The notes beneath the pieces were generated by a model. That model searched no databases. It was not told the DNA's origin and was given only the letters and a program-made list of their open reading frames with translations. Shown here piece after piece: positions 22,209 to 33,480 of a DNA stretch of 64,000 nucleotides. How positions within the stretch are numbered: position 1 is the stretch's first letter; each line of letters opens with the position of its first letter. Origin of the DNA: Nigrospora sphaerica. Taxonomy: Eukaryota > Ascomycota > Sordariomycetes > Amphisphaeriales > Apiosporaceae. The DNA lies in NCBI GenBank assembly GCA_018287875.1, contig JAGVVL010000015.1, forward strand, positions 3,596,001 through 3,660,000. The letters run 5' to 3'. A program made the translations under genes and the position numbers.

Positions 22209-25200
22209 CTTGGCAGGCAGCGGAAACACAGCACGGGTGAAGCTGGATGAGCCCTAGAGCGTGTAAGAGACTGCCCCGGGACAGAAGCTACTCCTTTATA
22301 TACGGGAGGATGCCCATGAAGCCAGGCATGGGCAACCAGAAGGACAGGAGGCAAGGTCTGGATCGCCGGAGGCCAGGTACGGATGGCCGGAGGACAGGAG
22401 GCCAGGCACCGACGGCATGCTAGTGGCCAGCGGGGTGTCTTGCGTACCCCCGTGGGCCTCGGATCGCTGAAGCGCATAGCCGTGATATCCTGCGCGCCAC
22501 AGTAGCTGCTTACTGTTGTGCTGGCAGCTGAAGACGGGGATATATTCTTGGCGTTGACTCAGGGCGTTATGAATCATCTGATGTCTCCACGCAGGATTCC
22601 GGATAGATCCTTCGGATAAATCGCTCCGCATCGAGTCCCATCTCCGCGGGTCGCAGCGCAGCCAGAGAGGCACTCGCTTCCAGAATGATGGTGCCTCGAT
22701 GCTATCCCCAGCTCCTGCCGGAACAATGCGACTAATGAGCAAGGCTGGTTGAGGGAACTACTAAAGGTTTGCTTGGGGCGTGGGGTGGCATAGAATGGTC
22801 GTATATTTAAATGATCTCGAGGGTATGCCTGATTCGTAGATTTCACGCGTCCCCGCAATAGGATACCGAGAAGTCGAGGGTGGGATGAGTCGATCGCGTC
22901 CCGATAGATGGACACACACACATAACCGCTGTCACACTCTCCCCATGGTTCCCATAAGCGTAGGAGGGGTTACGCTGCAGAGTCCTTTCTCACGCATAAG
23001 CGAGCATATGTCAAAGAGGGAAGGGGCAAAAGTCGAGAACCGTCAGACCGGATAGCCGGGAGACGCAGGCGTCGCCACGGTCAGGGGTATGTGATGCATA
23101 TTACTTTTGTCGGGAGCGTGGGAGCGTGGGGAGTGGGCAAAAAGGACGGTCAGGAATGCCATGCCCTGCTAGACCATTTGCCAAGAGCAAAGAACGGCGT
23201 TCACGTGGTCCGACCTGCGCAGTCGGGTTTAGCGTTGTGGCGGCATGAGCCGTCATCGCTTCTGCAACGGGTTCTGACTTGGGCCCGATTCCCCTGTTGT
23301 AACGGTTTTCTAGGACCGTTCATCCGGTGCCCGTCAGCCCAACATCAGCCACCTAACGAACGACCCACTAGGGGAGGGAAACCTCGGCGGAAAAAGAGTA
23401 AGCGACAACCCAGGCCAGACCCGGCGAAAGGAGTGCAGTCCAGCCGAGGGGCGTGGCCTTTGCGAACAGGGAGGGACAATGCGGGCGACGACGGCGACGA
23501 CGGCGACGCAGGGGGTGGGCAAGCAAGTTGATGTCGTGTAGTTGCACAGTACGGAGTACAAGGAGGGATATGTGTGCAGGCGATGGGGAATGCGGAGCTG
23601 CATTCTTCGGATCGTGTGGGGTCTTCCCTGCTATCGACGCCGCCGAAAACTGACTCGGCATTGTTCCAGGCTTTCTGTTGCATTGCATCCGACCGGCAGC
23701 CCGGACGGGCCGAAACCAAGTCAGCATAACCACTGGCGCGGGACGACTTGCTTCCGGCAGTTGAACTTGTCTCGCAAGAACAATCCAAAGTAGTTGATGA
23801 GGAAAAGGAGGTAGATATCACGAACACTTAAGCATCAAGGTAGGCTCTGGCATGTCGAAGCCTTAAGTAGATGGTATGGGAGGGGACGGGAGCAATTTAG
23901 TGCCCGCTAATCGTCAGAGGGGGGACCAGCGCTACTCCAGGCATGAGAGCCCGGTTGCCCCGTAGACGGGAGTGCTGTGGCAACTAAACCAAAAAAAGGC
24001 ATCTGTACCCTCATTTTCACTGCTTCGTGAGCTTCCAACATTGCCGCCACCATTGCCATTGCCATCGCTAGCCCGTCGTTGAGATGGAGTCGTCGTCGTC
24101 ACGGTAATTACAGGTCGACACCACCGAAACGACAAGCATGCATAGGATGTCGACGCCGTGAGGTGCTTGCCGCCTGTCCTCCCCCACCTCGGCGACCGAC
24201 GCGACCGACGCGGCCGAACGCGACTTTTGCCCTCGCGTGTGCAGCCCGCCTCTACTCTCAACCGGCACCCGGAACGTTACTCCTGCCGTTATTACCCTCA
24301 TCACATTTCCACTGCTCGTCCTCCGCAAGACGGCAAGGTAGCGACTGACGACCACGACCACGACCTTTTGCTGGAGCGCACGCGCGGGGACCGGGACCGC
24401 CGATCCGACGGCGGGAAAACAACACACGACCGAAATCGTTCCGCCCTGCCGCAGACGCCCGTTACCGTTTCCAAAGGAGCATAGACACACTCATGGGTGA
24501 AACCTCGAGATTGAGCTTTTCTAGAGGGTAGCTCGCTTTTTGGGACCTGGGCTCAATCCCGACAACAGCCACACGTCTGCCGGACTCGTCCGTCTTCTGC
24601 CCTCGTTGCAGGGCCTCAATCCTCTCTTCCATCCCAAGATGCGCCCACGACTAGATCTGCAATGCCGAGGAAGCAGGACCGCCCACCAGTGAATGGACTG
24701 TCGACGACATCGTCCAGCAGACGAGCGATTGCAACTCAAACATGCGCAACACGGGGCATGGCCTGCCGCGTCATTTCCATTCTAGCTGATACGGTTGACT
24801 GGTCTGTATCGGCGGACGGCAGGCGCCCTTGGCCTATACGAGTGATTGTTTCCCCCCTAAGCCTTATCAATGTGCCTTTCCTAAAATTGGACTCGGTGGT
24901 GCACGGCGCCTCTTGGCGCCGACACGCTTGTTATCGCAGCGCCCGCTCAGACTTCCTCGGCATACACACTTACATGTTGGCCATTTTCTAGCAGCGCCAC
25001 TCATCAAGGGCTTGCTTGCGAAGTTATTCGAGGCACAGTTCCCACTGTAATGGGATGGCACTCCGAGATCATCCACCTGAGAACACCGAGGAGGTCATAA
25101 TACTCTACATTTAGCCCCTTCAAGAACACGGTCAGAAAAACATTGTCATCATCGATTTCCAACAGTCTCTAGTCGTGCAAGTCGATGGTAACTCATTTGA

Positions 25201-25251
25201 CCCAGGTAACTATTCTGGCTGACCACAAGAAGCACGGCTCGTCCCTGAGCA
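22209..25251. other. Long intergenic region
   Basis: About 3 kb between the AA7 oxidase and the monooxygenase. It holds an imperfect minisatellite (22330-22415), a GACGGCGAC microsatellite near 23480-23515, and no gene I can support. Confidence 0.4.
22330..22415. repeat. Imperfect GGAGG(A/C)CAGG minisatellite upstream of the AA7 gene
   Basis: Variants of CAGGAGGCAAGGTCTGGATC, GGAGGCCAGGTACGGATGGC and GGAGGACAGGAGGCCAGGCA follow one another in the promoter region of the AA7 oxidase. The unit is about 21-28 bp and degenerate. Confidence 0.55.
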
Positions 25252-26707
25252 TCAGAGGGAGCTAAGGGATAGGCCCTGGCCCCCTTCCACCTCGGCCACC
25301 AACTCGTCCCACGCGTCGACGGTATGCCTCATGACGTCCGTACCCCACATGTAGTCCTGCCAGGCGCCGTCGCGCCACTTGTCGGGGGAAGGGGCCTGGC
25401 GGCCGGGGGCGGCGGCTCGGCCGGGGTCGGCGAGGGCGCGGTCGCGGGCGGCCTGGTCGGGGCCGTCGGGGAGGTGGAGGGCACGGGCGGTGGCGGCGGC
25501 GGAAGCGCTGATGCGCTCGGCGCGGGGGTGGCGGACGGCCTGGTAGACGGCGAGGGCGCGCGGCACGTCTGCGGTGCGCGCGAGGGCGGTGGCGAGCACG
25601 CCGGCGTCCTCGAGCCCGTTCGCCGCCCCCTGCGCCACGTACGGCAGCATCGGCCGCGCCGCATCGCCCGCGAGCGCCACACGCCCTCGCACCCGCCGCG
25701 CCAGCGGCGCCGGCGCCCGCAGCGGCCACTCGAGCACCAACGCGTCGGCGTGCGCCAACCATGCCCGGATCGCCGGCGACCACCCCCGGTACAACTCCAG
25801 CATCTCTTGTCGGCTGCCCTGCGACGTCCAGCTGCCGCCGCCCGCGTCCCGCCCCGGCCGCGCCGGGTGGATCAGGACCATGTTGTAGACCGTGTTCCTC
25901 TGGATCGGGTAGGCCATCACGTGGCCGCCGGGTCCCATGTAGCGCAGCGCCACGTCGCTGTCTAGCATGGAAAGAAGCGCTTTGTTGTTCTGGACGCGGT
26001 CCCGGGGGATCAAGAGCCTGTAGGCGGCGTGAGGCGTCTCCATGACGGGTTCCTCGTTGCCGCCGGCAAGGACCATCTGCCTCCGCAGTTGGGACTTGAT
26101 ACCGTCGGCGGCCACTACCACGTCGCCTTGAAACCAGACGTTAGCTCCCGATCCGTCCGTCACCTCGACATGCGCTCCGAAATTTGCGTCGACGGCAACA
26201 ACTTTTCGGGATGTGAGAATGGTGCACCCGCTTTGCACCGCCGCGTCCAGTAGGATGCGCTGCAAGTCTCCCCGATGAATGACACCCATTGGTGATCCAT
26301 ACTTCGGCCCTATGTCGCCTAGGGGCGTCGATTCCATCTCCTCATCGCTGTCGTATCGTCTGTGGCTTCGCGGTCAGCTAGCTGCCCCGTGCTCTTCGTC
26401 GCCGGCCTTTTTTCCTTGCGGGCCAAACTTGCCTGACGCTGATCCTCGAGAGCACCGAGGTTTCCTTCATCACCTCTTCGAGCACGCCGAGGCGGCCGAG
26501 GATGCGGGTGCAATTGGGTGCCAGCTGGAGCCCGGCCCCAATTTCTTCAATCTTGGCCACGCTCTCGAGGACGAGGACGGAATGACCTGTCAGAGAAAGC
26601 GCCAAGGCTGTTGCGAGCCCCGTGATGCCGGCGCCCACGACGATGACGCGCAGCGGCTTGACTGCGCGCCGGTGGAGTAGATGGTAAGGGTCTTGCGGGG
26701 GCTGCAT
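25252..26707 (-). CDS. FAD-dependent monooxygenase, salicylate-hydroxylase type
   Basis: Two exons, 26707-26433 and 26359-25252, give 460 residues. The 73-nt intron appears to be of the rare GC-AG type: donor CAG|GCAAGT, acceptor CACAG, with a GCTGAC branch. This joins RISVR to RYDSDEEMESTPLG, the expected family sequence; no good GT donor fits. The Rossmann motif VIVVGAGITGLATALAL lies near residue 20, with GAGLQLAPN, then the FAD-ribose motif ALAGDAARPMLPYVAQGAANGLEDAGVL near residue 310. Family PF01494 enzymes add one oxygen atom to an aromatic ring using NAD(P)H, with salicylate, hydroxybenzoate or polyketide-type substrates. No signal peptide, so it is probably cytosolic. The C-terminus has an Ala/Pro-rich stretch before DKWRDGAWQDYMWGTD. 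Substrate unknown. Confidence 0.92.
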
Positions 26708-27704
26708 GGCCAAGACAGGTTCAGAGTCAAGTACGAAGAATGTAGATGGCGCTTTCCAAGACCAGTTTCGTACCACACACCAAGGATGTAGATACCGTTT
26801 TCTGAAGAGTGAAGCTGTCTGCACAAAGACTGGGTGATTATCGTCTCTTCAACCGTTATATACAGAAAAGCCAGAGAGGGCGTCACCTGCAACATGGACA
26901 AGGAACCGCGCGAAGGTGGCCATTTTGCTCCGACACCCAACGGGGAAATGTCTACAGGCTTGGCCCAGCCACTAACCGAGATGTTCAAGAGAAGATCATG
27001 CCTCATATCGGTAAAGTAAATATTGAAACATTTGAATATAAAGCGGGCTTTTACCGGTTTTGAATTCATCATTCATGGCTAGGCAATCAAGAAACGGTCA
27101 GTTAGAATTTCACTCTAGGGTTAGCAATTTATCGTTGACATTTTACGTAGCCAGGGCAAACCATCTTACCTCTAAACGACTCCTCATGTGTTTCTTATTT
27201 CTCCTCCGCCAACAGCATTCGTGCAGCTTATTCGAAGGACTTGCGCTGCTGGGCGGAGTGGAGGCAAGCGTAGCAAATACTTCGCCTGAATAGGAAACAA
27301 GGGTACTCCGTGATTACCTAAGGCATGTAGGTAGATTCCGTATGTCCCCACCAACGAGAAGGAACCCCTGGCGCTTGATCTGCGAGCCAAGCACCAAGTT
27401 GGGGGTTCGGGCTCGAGGCATTGTAGCAAACATGTAAGCGCTGCGGGATGTGACGAAGCCGTGGCAAGGGTCCTTTGCCTTTGGGAGTCAAGAATCGACA
27501 TTCGTTTCGACTATGCAGGGCAAATATCAACGTTCCTTTTCGCTATGCAGGTATCCCCGGTCTCGGCGTGGACCGAATCCTCGGAAGTAGCGTCATCCCC
27601 ATCCCACCGGTGGACATCATCCGGTTCAGGGTAGATCAGCGAGACGATCAAAGCCGTAGAAGAAGCCGAGATGCTCGGGTGGGACTTGACAACTTCGGAC
27701 TCGA
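26708..27704. other. Intergenic, no gene supported
   Basis: Upstream of the monooxygenase. Short frames only; no repeat or RNA gene recognised. Confidence 0.4.
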
Positions 27705-28025
27705 TCACCTTCCTCTCCTGAAAAAGTGATGTAGGTCACCCTGCTGGTCTGGTGTGTACGTGGGGATCATGTCCCAGATTTCGGACATGCGCACTGTGGG
27801 GCGGGTCGCGACGGGTCGCGATGGCGTAGTCGGTACCCGTAGCTTTGAGCGACCACTGGCAATGGCCCTGACGGCGTTTCGGTTAGCGAGCACGGCCCCG
27901 GCGGCAAACAGGCTGTCCGCCACGAGTCCCGACTGGTTCGAAGGGTGAAAGTAGCCGCCGCCGCCGACGCCGGGAAAGCGCCCACCAATCACGTTGGCCC
28001 GAACCGCGTCCAGTGCGTAATACAC
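27705..28025 (-). pseudogene. Relic of an FAD-linked (PCMH-type) oxidase
   Basis: A minus-strand open segment reads NVIGGRFPGVGGGGYF, then SNQSGLVADSLFAAGAVLANRN. This resembles the G-G-R-x-PGVG-x-GG...YGL-x-AD-x-x-x-A-x-x-VLANG core of fungal FAD-binding oxidases of the berberine-bridge group. The usual GGG(F/Y) SW segment between the two halves is shortened, and no start, covalent-flavin motif or C-terminal domain could be found nearby. It looks like a decayed fragment. A chance match of a GC-rich frame is possible. Confidence 0.4.
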
Positions 28026-29249
28026 ATCACTTCAGAAAATGCCTGAGCATGCGTGAGGCAGTACGCGGTCCGAAGCCAGATTAAGGGTGTCCAGAGGTTG
28101 CAAGTGAAAAAAGGATCCCGCGACCTCCAATCCCGAAAGCGCCAGGGATCACATCCGGTCATCCTATCGGACGCTACGTATCCCATGCGAGGGCCAAGGT
28201 GCTATGCAGTTGGTCAGGACCCGTCACAAACGAAAAATTTCAGCATTGGCGTGATGCTGGTCAGCATGGCGTCGTGTCGCCTTGGTGGCCCACAGCACGT
28301 GATGTTGCGATATGTCGGCACAGCTGTGATACTAAGCCCTCATTCGACGCCAGCTTTGACGCCTCGCCTCAAGTTAGCCCGGACCGCACGGAAGTCAACA
28401 AAGGCGGACGTGACCACAATGAGCTGCTTCCACTTTGGGTCGGTCGGTCCGCTTGTGAGCCCCTTAGGTTGGTGCTCAGGATGCATGAGCTGAAGATGCT
28501 GCGTCCAGGGTCGGACTCGACGTGCCACTTGGCCAGTGTACCTACCATACGAAACCGCTTCAGGACCCCGAGGAATGTATAGCACTATCTAGATACCAGT
28601 CGTACCCTAGCCGGTCACCAAGTAAAAGCCTGAATTTCCTCTCTGCTGCTTCATAAACACGCATGGCGTTGCCTTCTCACCGATATGTTTTCACGCGCCA
28701 TGCCTTTGCCATAAATTCCGGGGTCCTCGAGTGATTCCACTGGTCCGGGCCACAGTCCTTAGGGACTGACTGAGGGTTGTAACGTGGCCGATGGGTAACC
28801 TGTGGTGCTTGGTGAATCACTGGAGATAGAGATGGGTTCAGCAACCAGTAAAACTCAAGGAGTGTAAATTACATAGCGACCTTGCTCTACTTTCTTCCTC
28901 GGTTAGTTAAATAAGTATCAAAAACGAAGCGAAAGGCTACTGATTTGTCCAGGGCTTGATATATACGCGATGTTCAACACTAGAATTGAAGGTAAAGACT
29001 ACCTATCTCACCGACCTGTGTAGCGACGAAACCACCAGTGTACGAGGATTCCTATCCGCCTTGTACTAGCGTAACCGAATATCTCTGGTCGCTTGGAAAC
29101 CTTCTCGGAAAAGTGATGCAGTCTTGAGCGGGTCGCAGCCCTGTAAGTAGGCCTCACCAATAACTTGGAAAGGCCTGCCTCGTCACTGCCACTATCCTCG
29201 AGCGACGTGGCAGCTTGCCCTTCTTCATATTCGCATGCGGGCGTTTGTT
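28026..29249. other. Intergenic, no gene supported
   Basis: No recognisable gene. Sequence on the minus strand near 29000-29250 may be the tail of the HET-like relic that follows. Confidence 0.35.
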
Positions 29250-30018
29250 TCAGCCTTCGGAGCACCATAGGAATATGACAGCCGACAATGAATGCAATGT
29301 GGTCTCATTGCTCGGCGGCGTGAGGCACGAGGCTGAGGACACCAGTCGAGAAGGCTGCTACACGCCGGCCAGACATTGCATCAGCGGCGACTCTTGCGAA
29401 GCTTATCGGAGATGGTGGTTGCCCTGTCCTCCTCCAAGGTCCGTATTCCTCTTTGGTATATGCGCTGCTCTGGTGCATGGTCCTGTTGCAGGTGAGCAGT
29501 TCCCACTCATCATCAATCTGGTCGTTGCAGGAGACGGATCCGTCAGTCTTCTGGTGCTTCATGATAAATTCCACAAAGGCTCGCATTCAGAAGGCATCGT
29601 AGAAATCATGTACCCGTATCATTATGACGCCGTTGCTGGTGGTGTCATGGATGCAAGCCAGCAGGACACCTTTAACCACCAGGACGTTATCAGGTTCGAG
29701 GCGGAAGTGATCGTTTTGCTGAGATACCGTGCCGCTTTGTTACGGTTGGTTGATTCTCGTGTTAGGGATGCTGCCATTGAAGGCAGGCGGAAATCCCACA
29801 TACGTCGAATTAGGAACCCAGGAAGGAAGGTCGAGAATTGACGCAACTTTCTCATTGCAATACCACCGCCGCGGGGTAAGCTGCACATGTAAGTGACCTA
29901 CGTTGACAGAGACAAATGACCGGTGAAGAGGTAAGCCTGCAGAGCGTGAATACGGGGCCGCAGGCTGCCATATCTCGTAAGGTTGAATGTATGTTCTTAT
30001 ATTCGGCCATAACTTCAC
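29250..30018 (-). pseudogene. Relic resembling the C-terminal half of a HET-domain protein
   Basis: Minus-strand pieces follow one another: KVASILDLPSWVPNSTY near 29860, then NVLVVKGVLLACIHD near 29660, then a charged stretch with EEYGPWRRTGQP and FARVAADAM near 29400. HET-type incompatibility proteins typically have L-PSWVPDW followed by a VKG-x-x-x-D-x-I segment and a later W-R-T-x-x-A-D segment. Stops and frame changes separate the pieces and no HET domain proper is visible, so this would be a pseudogene fragment. Identification rests on short motifs. It is divergent from the DUF4419 gene 116 bp away. Confidence 0.35.
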
Positions 30019-30133
30019 TTCATCTTGTACTCCGACTTCTACTCCTCTTCCTTATACTGACTCGCTTACTCCCCTCTCCACCATCCCTGTGCTCTTACTT
30101 TGATATCTTTCTGTCGGAAACCAGTATCCAAAT

Positions 30134-31105
30134 ATGCCTATCACTGCCAAAGTCACCAGCCATGAAGCAATCTTGGTCGCTGCCACGGTACGCAGAGTCG
30201 AGTATCCATACCAAGTACTGAAAAAATTTGGCAGAAGAGATCAAGGTAAAATACTCCAGTCTTCCTTCGATAAACATTCCATTCCACCGACTCTTCTTGC
30301 TCGCTTGAATGGATTCGTGTATTCGGTCACCAAAGCCTACAGCAAGCATCACCACCTTACTATTCGACCCGAAGACATTTGGCTTTCAATCATTACACAG
30401 TTCAGTCTTTACGTGAATAAGAACTCGGAAGATCTTCGAGGCCGTTTCGTGGTACACACAGGCCAGAAGGACCTCACTATCAAATACGAAATCGTGTCAC
30501 GATACAGGGTCGACTTTGCCGACTTCGCGCTGCGGATCAAGGAATTGATCTCACAGCATGGGGTGGACGAAGCGCTCTGTGCGTGGGTCACACCTTCATT
30601 CAGCACAACGACCCGGGAAGACATCGTCGTTGCCCCAATCACGATGATGGGCACTCTGCAAGTATACTTTGGCGTTACGTGCATAATAGAGTGCGGCATC
30701 CCATCTGTCACATTACTGGGTATCAGGGAAGACTATGAGCAGATCATGGAACGAGTGGAAAAGCTCTTGCTCTACGGCCAGGAACCTGCCAGATTCAGAG
30801 ATCTTCTCAAGCCAATTCTAGGACACTTCATCCGGAGCTTCGACGAACCCCATCACGCCGAAGTTCAAAACTTCTGGGGAACGATTTGCCGCAAAGAACA
30901 CCATGGAAGTAGTCGTCCTGATTAGACAGGTTGGATCACAGCATTCTGTTTCTGGAACAACAAAGGGAGGTGCCGAGTATTTGGTCGAGGTGGATTGAGC
31001 ATGGATGACGTCAACTACGGAGAGATATCAGCGGACAACGTACCGAATGGGTTTACAACAGTTCCGATCCTCATTGTAAATAACGGCGAAGGTGTTGAGG
31101 CCTGA
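30134..31105 (+). pseudogene. DUF4419 protein gene with one in-frame nonsense codon
   Basis: From ATG at 30134 one frame of 324 codons runs to TGA at 31105, interrupted only by TAG at 30923-30925. Upstream of it 263 residues include RPEDIWLSIITQFSLYVN, KDLTIKYEI, TTREDIVVAPITMMGTLQVYF, CGIPSVTLLG and VEKLLLYG, which match the order of motifs in the fungal DUF4419 family. Downstream the frame continues TGWITAFCFWNNKGRC and NVPNGFTTVPILIVNNG, the expected C-terminal end of the same family. No intron can remove the stop (the only GT..AG pair is 17 nt). Function of the family is not known to me. The gene is either recently inactivated or truncated to 263 residues. It needs checking against reads, since one base decides it. 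Confidence 0.7.
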
Positions 31106-31326
31106 GGAAATCCATCGTAGCAGATGTGTTACAGGGAGTTAGAAGGCAATATGACAAGATATTATGGGTTATTGAACTATTTTTTCCTGATCTTGAACTG
31201 ACCTGGATGTGGTTGGTTGGCCGTGTGTTTCTGGCAGGGTTTGGCGGCGTGTGCTTGGTTCTACATAAGTGCGGCAACATACAGGTCATACAAAAGGAGG
31301 TAAAGGGGAAGTTGTTTGGATTTAGG

Positions 31327-31656
31327 TAGGTCGCTCGAGTACAACAGAAATCTGGACCGGTGAGACCAGGAGGTTCCGCCTTTCCGACCGGCCTCACTGC
31401 ACAGCCTAGAGCAGCTCAACTCACAGAAAGGCAATGTTTTGGTCGGCCAGCCACAGCAGAAGTGGGGGCTCTCTGGCCAATTACTCCGGAGTAGGTCGCT
31501 CGCGTACAGGAGAAGTCTGGACCGGCGGAACCAGGAGGTTTCAGCTTCCGAACAGGCCTGACTGCACAGCCTGGAGCCGCCCAGCCTAAAGAAAAGCAAT
31601 GTCTCGCTCAGCTAGGCACAGCAGAAGTGGCGGCTGTCTGGCAAATCACCCCGGAG
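31327..31656. repeat. Two-copy tandem repeat, 165-bp unit
   Basis: Copies at 31327-31491 and 31492-31656, each starting TAGGTCGCTCG and ending near CCGGAG. They share CTGGACCGG, CCAGGAGGTT, CTGCACAGCCT and CACAGCAGAAGTGG, with scattered substitutions. Confidence 0.8.
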
Positions 31657-31791
31657 CGCCGAGTTACGCTTCTGTCACACTCGCTGCCACTGAAGCCATG
31701 GCAGAAAGCGCCAAAATTACCCCGGAGCGCCGAGTTACCCTTCTGTCACACTCGCTGCTACTGAAGCCATGGCAGAAAACGCCAAAAATTA
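31643..31791. repeat. Two-copy tandem repeat, 71-bp unit
   Basis: Copies start at 31643 and 31714 with AAAT(C/T)ACCCCGGAGCGCC and end near GGCAGAAA(G/A)CGCC; the first bases of a third copy follow at 31786. The array overlaps the end of the 165-bp repeat. Confidence 0.8.
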
Positions 31792-31980
31792 CCGCCAATG
31801 AAGTAGAGGAGCATCGCGGCCACACTTGCTGACGGCCTGCGGTTTTACGTAATGTCCGGTCGGGGGAACCCCAACAGCTACTTGGTGCAGGTCAGGGCCG
31901 ACAAGTACAGATCATAGTATTGGCCGAACAAGGCAGACCGGCGGTATCCGCCCAGAGATGCTGCGGGGCCATGCCCATGA

Positions 31981-33102
31981 ATGGGGGCCACGGCGATAGT
32001 GAAACACCCCTGGCAAGTCAGAAACCACTACATATTTAGATGTGGGTACTTGGCCGAGATCGTCGCGATTAGAAAGAAACGTGCAACAACAGTCAAGAGA
32101 ATGAATCAAGTGGCAATCCCGTTTCGAAAAGAGCACCAGATTCTCCCGCCGGGCGAGTGGCCCCAGGCCTGGGTAAGTCTCGAGCGCAACCGTGACAGCC
32201 CCAGGCCCAACGGCAGCTCGCACACCGCCGACCTCGATGTGGCAGCGATCCCTTCTTACGCCGGCAACAGGGATTTCTGGACGTCGGAGCTCTGCCCTCA
32301 CGAACTCGATGCCATCGCGCCTTACCTCTGGTGCCTCGCGACCCAGTCAAGCGCCAGCATCACGCCGCTGCACCACCAGGTCGTTAAGGGCCGCGACGTC
32401 ATCATCACCGAGACCCCACGGCTCCATCTTCTGTGGGCCCATCGGTGCGTTTTCATCAAACCGCTCCCGCCGCCGCTGCTCGCCTACGCGTTCTGGGAAG
32501 AGCTGGCAATGCGGGCCCGCGACGATGCCGGCTACCGGATCATGCAGCGTGGCGCCCTGGGCTACCTGCGGACGTACTGCCACCTGCTGAAGCACGAGTC
32601 CGACTTTCGCATCACGCAGGAGAAGCACCTCCTCCCGGCGTGGGTGTCGTGGCCGGCCCGCGGCAACCTTTTAGCCGGCGTGGACGGGCGTGTGGGCGAC
32701 AGCGATGTGTCGTCGCGGTACGGGGGGTACGGGGAGCTGCGGCTGGGGCGGCTGAACTTGTACGCGCCCCTCCTGTTCGGACGGTGGCACTACGAGGCGC
32801 TGCACTGGGAGTACGGCGACTACTTTGCCAACTTCTATGGGTCGTTCTTGTTCGCCTTCGGCACGCTGTCGACGGCGCTGAGCGCGCTGCAGGTCGGGCT
32901 CGCCATCGACCAGCTGGCGCCCGGCCAGTGGCAATGGGCCTGGGCCTTCAGCCGCGGCGTCCGCGCCGCCGTGTTCGTCCTCGTAGTGCTGGTCCTGGTG
33001 CTCTTCGCCGCCGTCTACACCTGGCTCATCGCCGACGAGTGCGTGTTCGCCCTGCGCGTGCGGTACCGGAAGAGGCGCACCGGAGGGGGGAGTACGCGAT
33101 AA
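31981..33102 (+). CDS. Membrane protein of unknown function (DUF6601-like)
   Basis: Single open frame of 373 residues from ATG at 31981; a start at 32101 (MNQVAIPFRKEH) is also possible and the true N-terminus is uncertain. Conserved-looking features are the central ITPLHHQVVKGRDVIITE, then LHLLWAHRCVFIKPLPPPLLAYAFW, then LRTYCHLLKHESDF and the YGELRLGRLNLY segment. The C-terminal third has two hydrophobic segments, about residues 275-310 (FANFYGSFLFAF..ALSAL) and 320-350 (AAVFVLVVLVLVLFAAVYTW). This order matches what I remember of a fungal family called DUF6601, an uncharacterised membrane protein often found near HET and ankyrin genes. No enzymatic motif is visible. GC-rich codons and the absence of stops support a live gene. 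Confidence 0.65.
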   Translation: MGATAIVKHPWQVRNHYIFRCGYLAEIVAIRKKRATTVKRMNQVAIPFRKEHQILPPGEWPQAWVSLERNRDSPRPNGSSHTADLDVAAIPSYAGNRDFWTSELCPHELDAIAPYLWCLATQSSASITPLHHQVVKGRDVIITETPRLHLLWAHRCVFIKPLPPPLLAYAFWEELAMRARDDAGYRIMQRGALGYLRTYCHLLKHESDFRITQEKHLLPAWVSWPARGNLLAGVDGRVGDSDVSSRYGGYGELRLGRLNLYAPLLFGRWHYEALHWEYGDYFANFYGSFLFAFGTLSTALSALQVGLAIDQLAPGQWQWAWAFSRGVRAAVFVLVVLVLVLFAAVYTWLIADECVFALRVRYRKRRTGGGSTR

Positions 33103-33249
33103 CGAGTAGCCATCTCCTTCGGGAACACTCTAGGCAGTCTGTCGGCGCCGAGCCTCTCCGCAACGGGCGGGGCCAGATAATAATAGAAAGAGTGTGTACT
33201 TCCCTGGGCCCTGATCCCACTTGGCTGCATCTCCTGCGCGCAACAAGAC

Positions 33250-33480
33250 TGAAACCCACCGCGCCAACCTGGTCGTCTGGCTGCAGTGGACGCGCGCGCT
33301 CCGGAACGCCGCCGCCGCTTACCTGCCCGGCCTCCGTACGCCCGACCGCCCCCGCCTCTACGGCAGCGCCATCGCGGCCTAGGTCGCCGCGTACGCCCGC
33401 CGCTACGGCGAGATGGCGCGCGGCTACAAGCTTGGCCGCGGTCTGCCTTCTATGGGTCGGGGTTCCGCCCCCAGATTACT
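33250..33480 (+). pseudogene. Coding relic, unrecognised
   Basis: One frame reads NLVVWLQWTRALRNAAAAYL, then GLRTPDRPRLYGSAIAA, a TAG stop at 33380-33382, then VAAYARRYGEMARGYKLGRG. The codon use is GC-rich on both sides of the stop and the amino-acid pattern (amphipathic Ala/Arg helices) is continuous, so this looks like part of a lost gene. I do not recognise the family. Confidence 0.3.

Noticed and set aside
30905..30925. An intron removing the DUF4419 stop codon
   Set aside because: The only GT..AG pair around the TAG is 17 nt long, below any fungal intron size.
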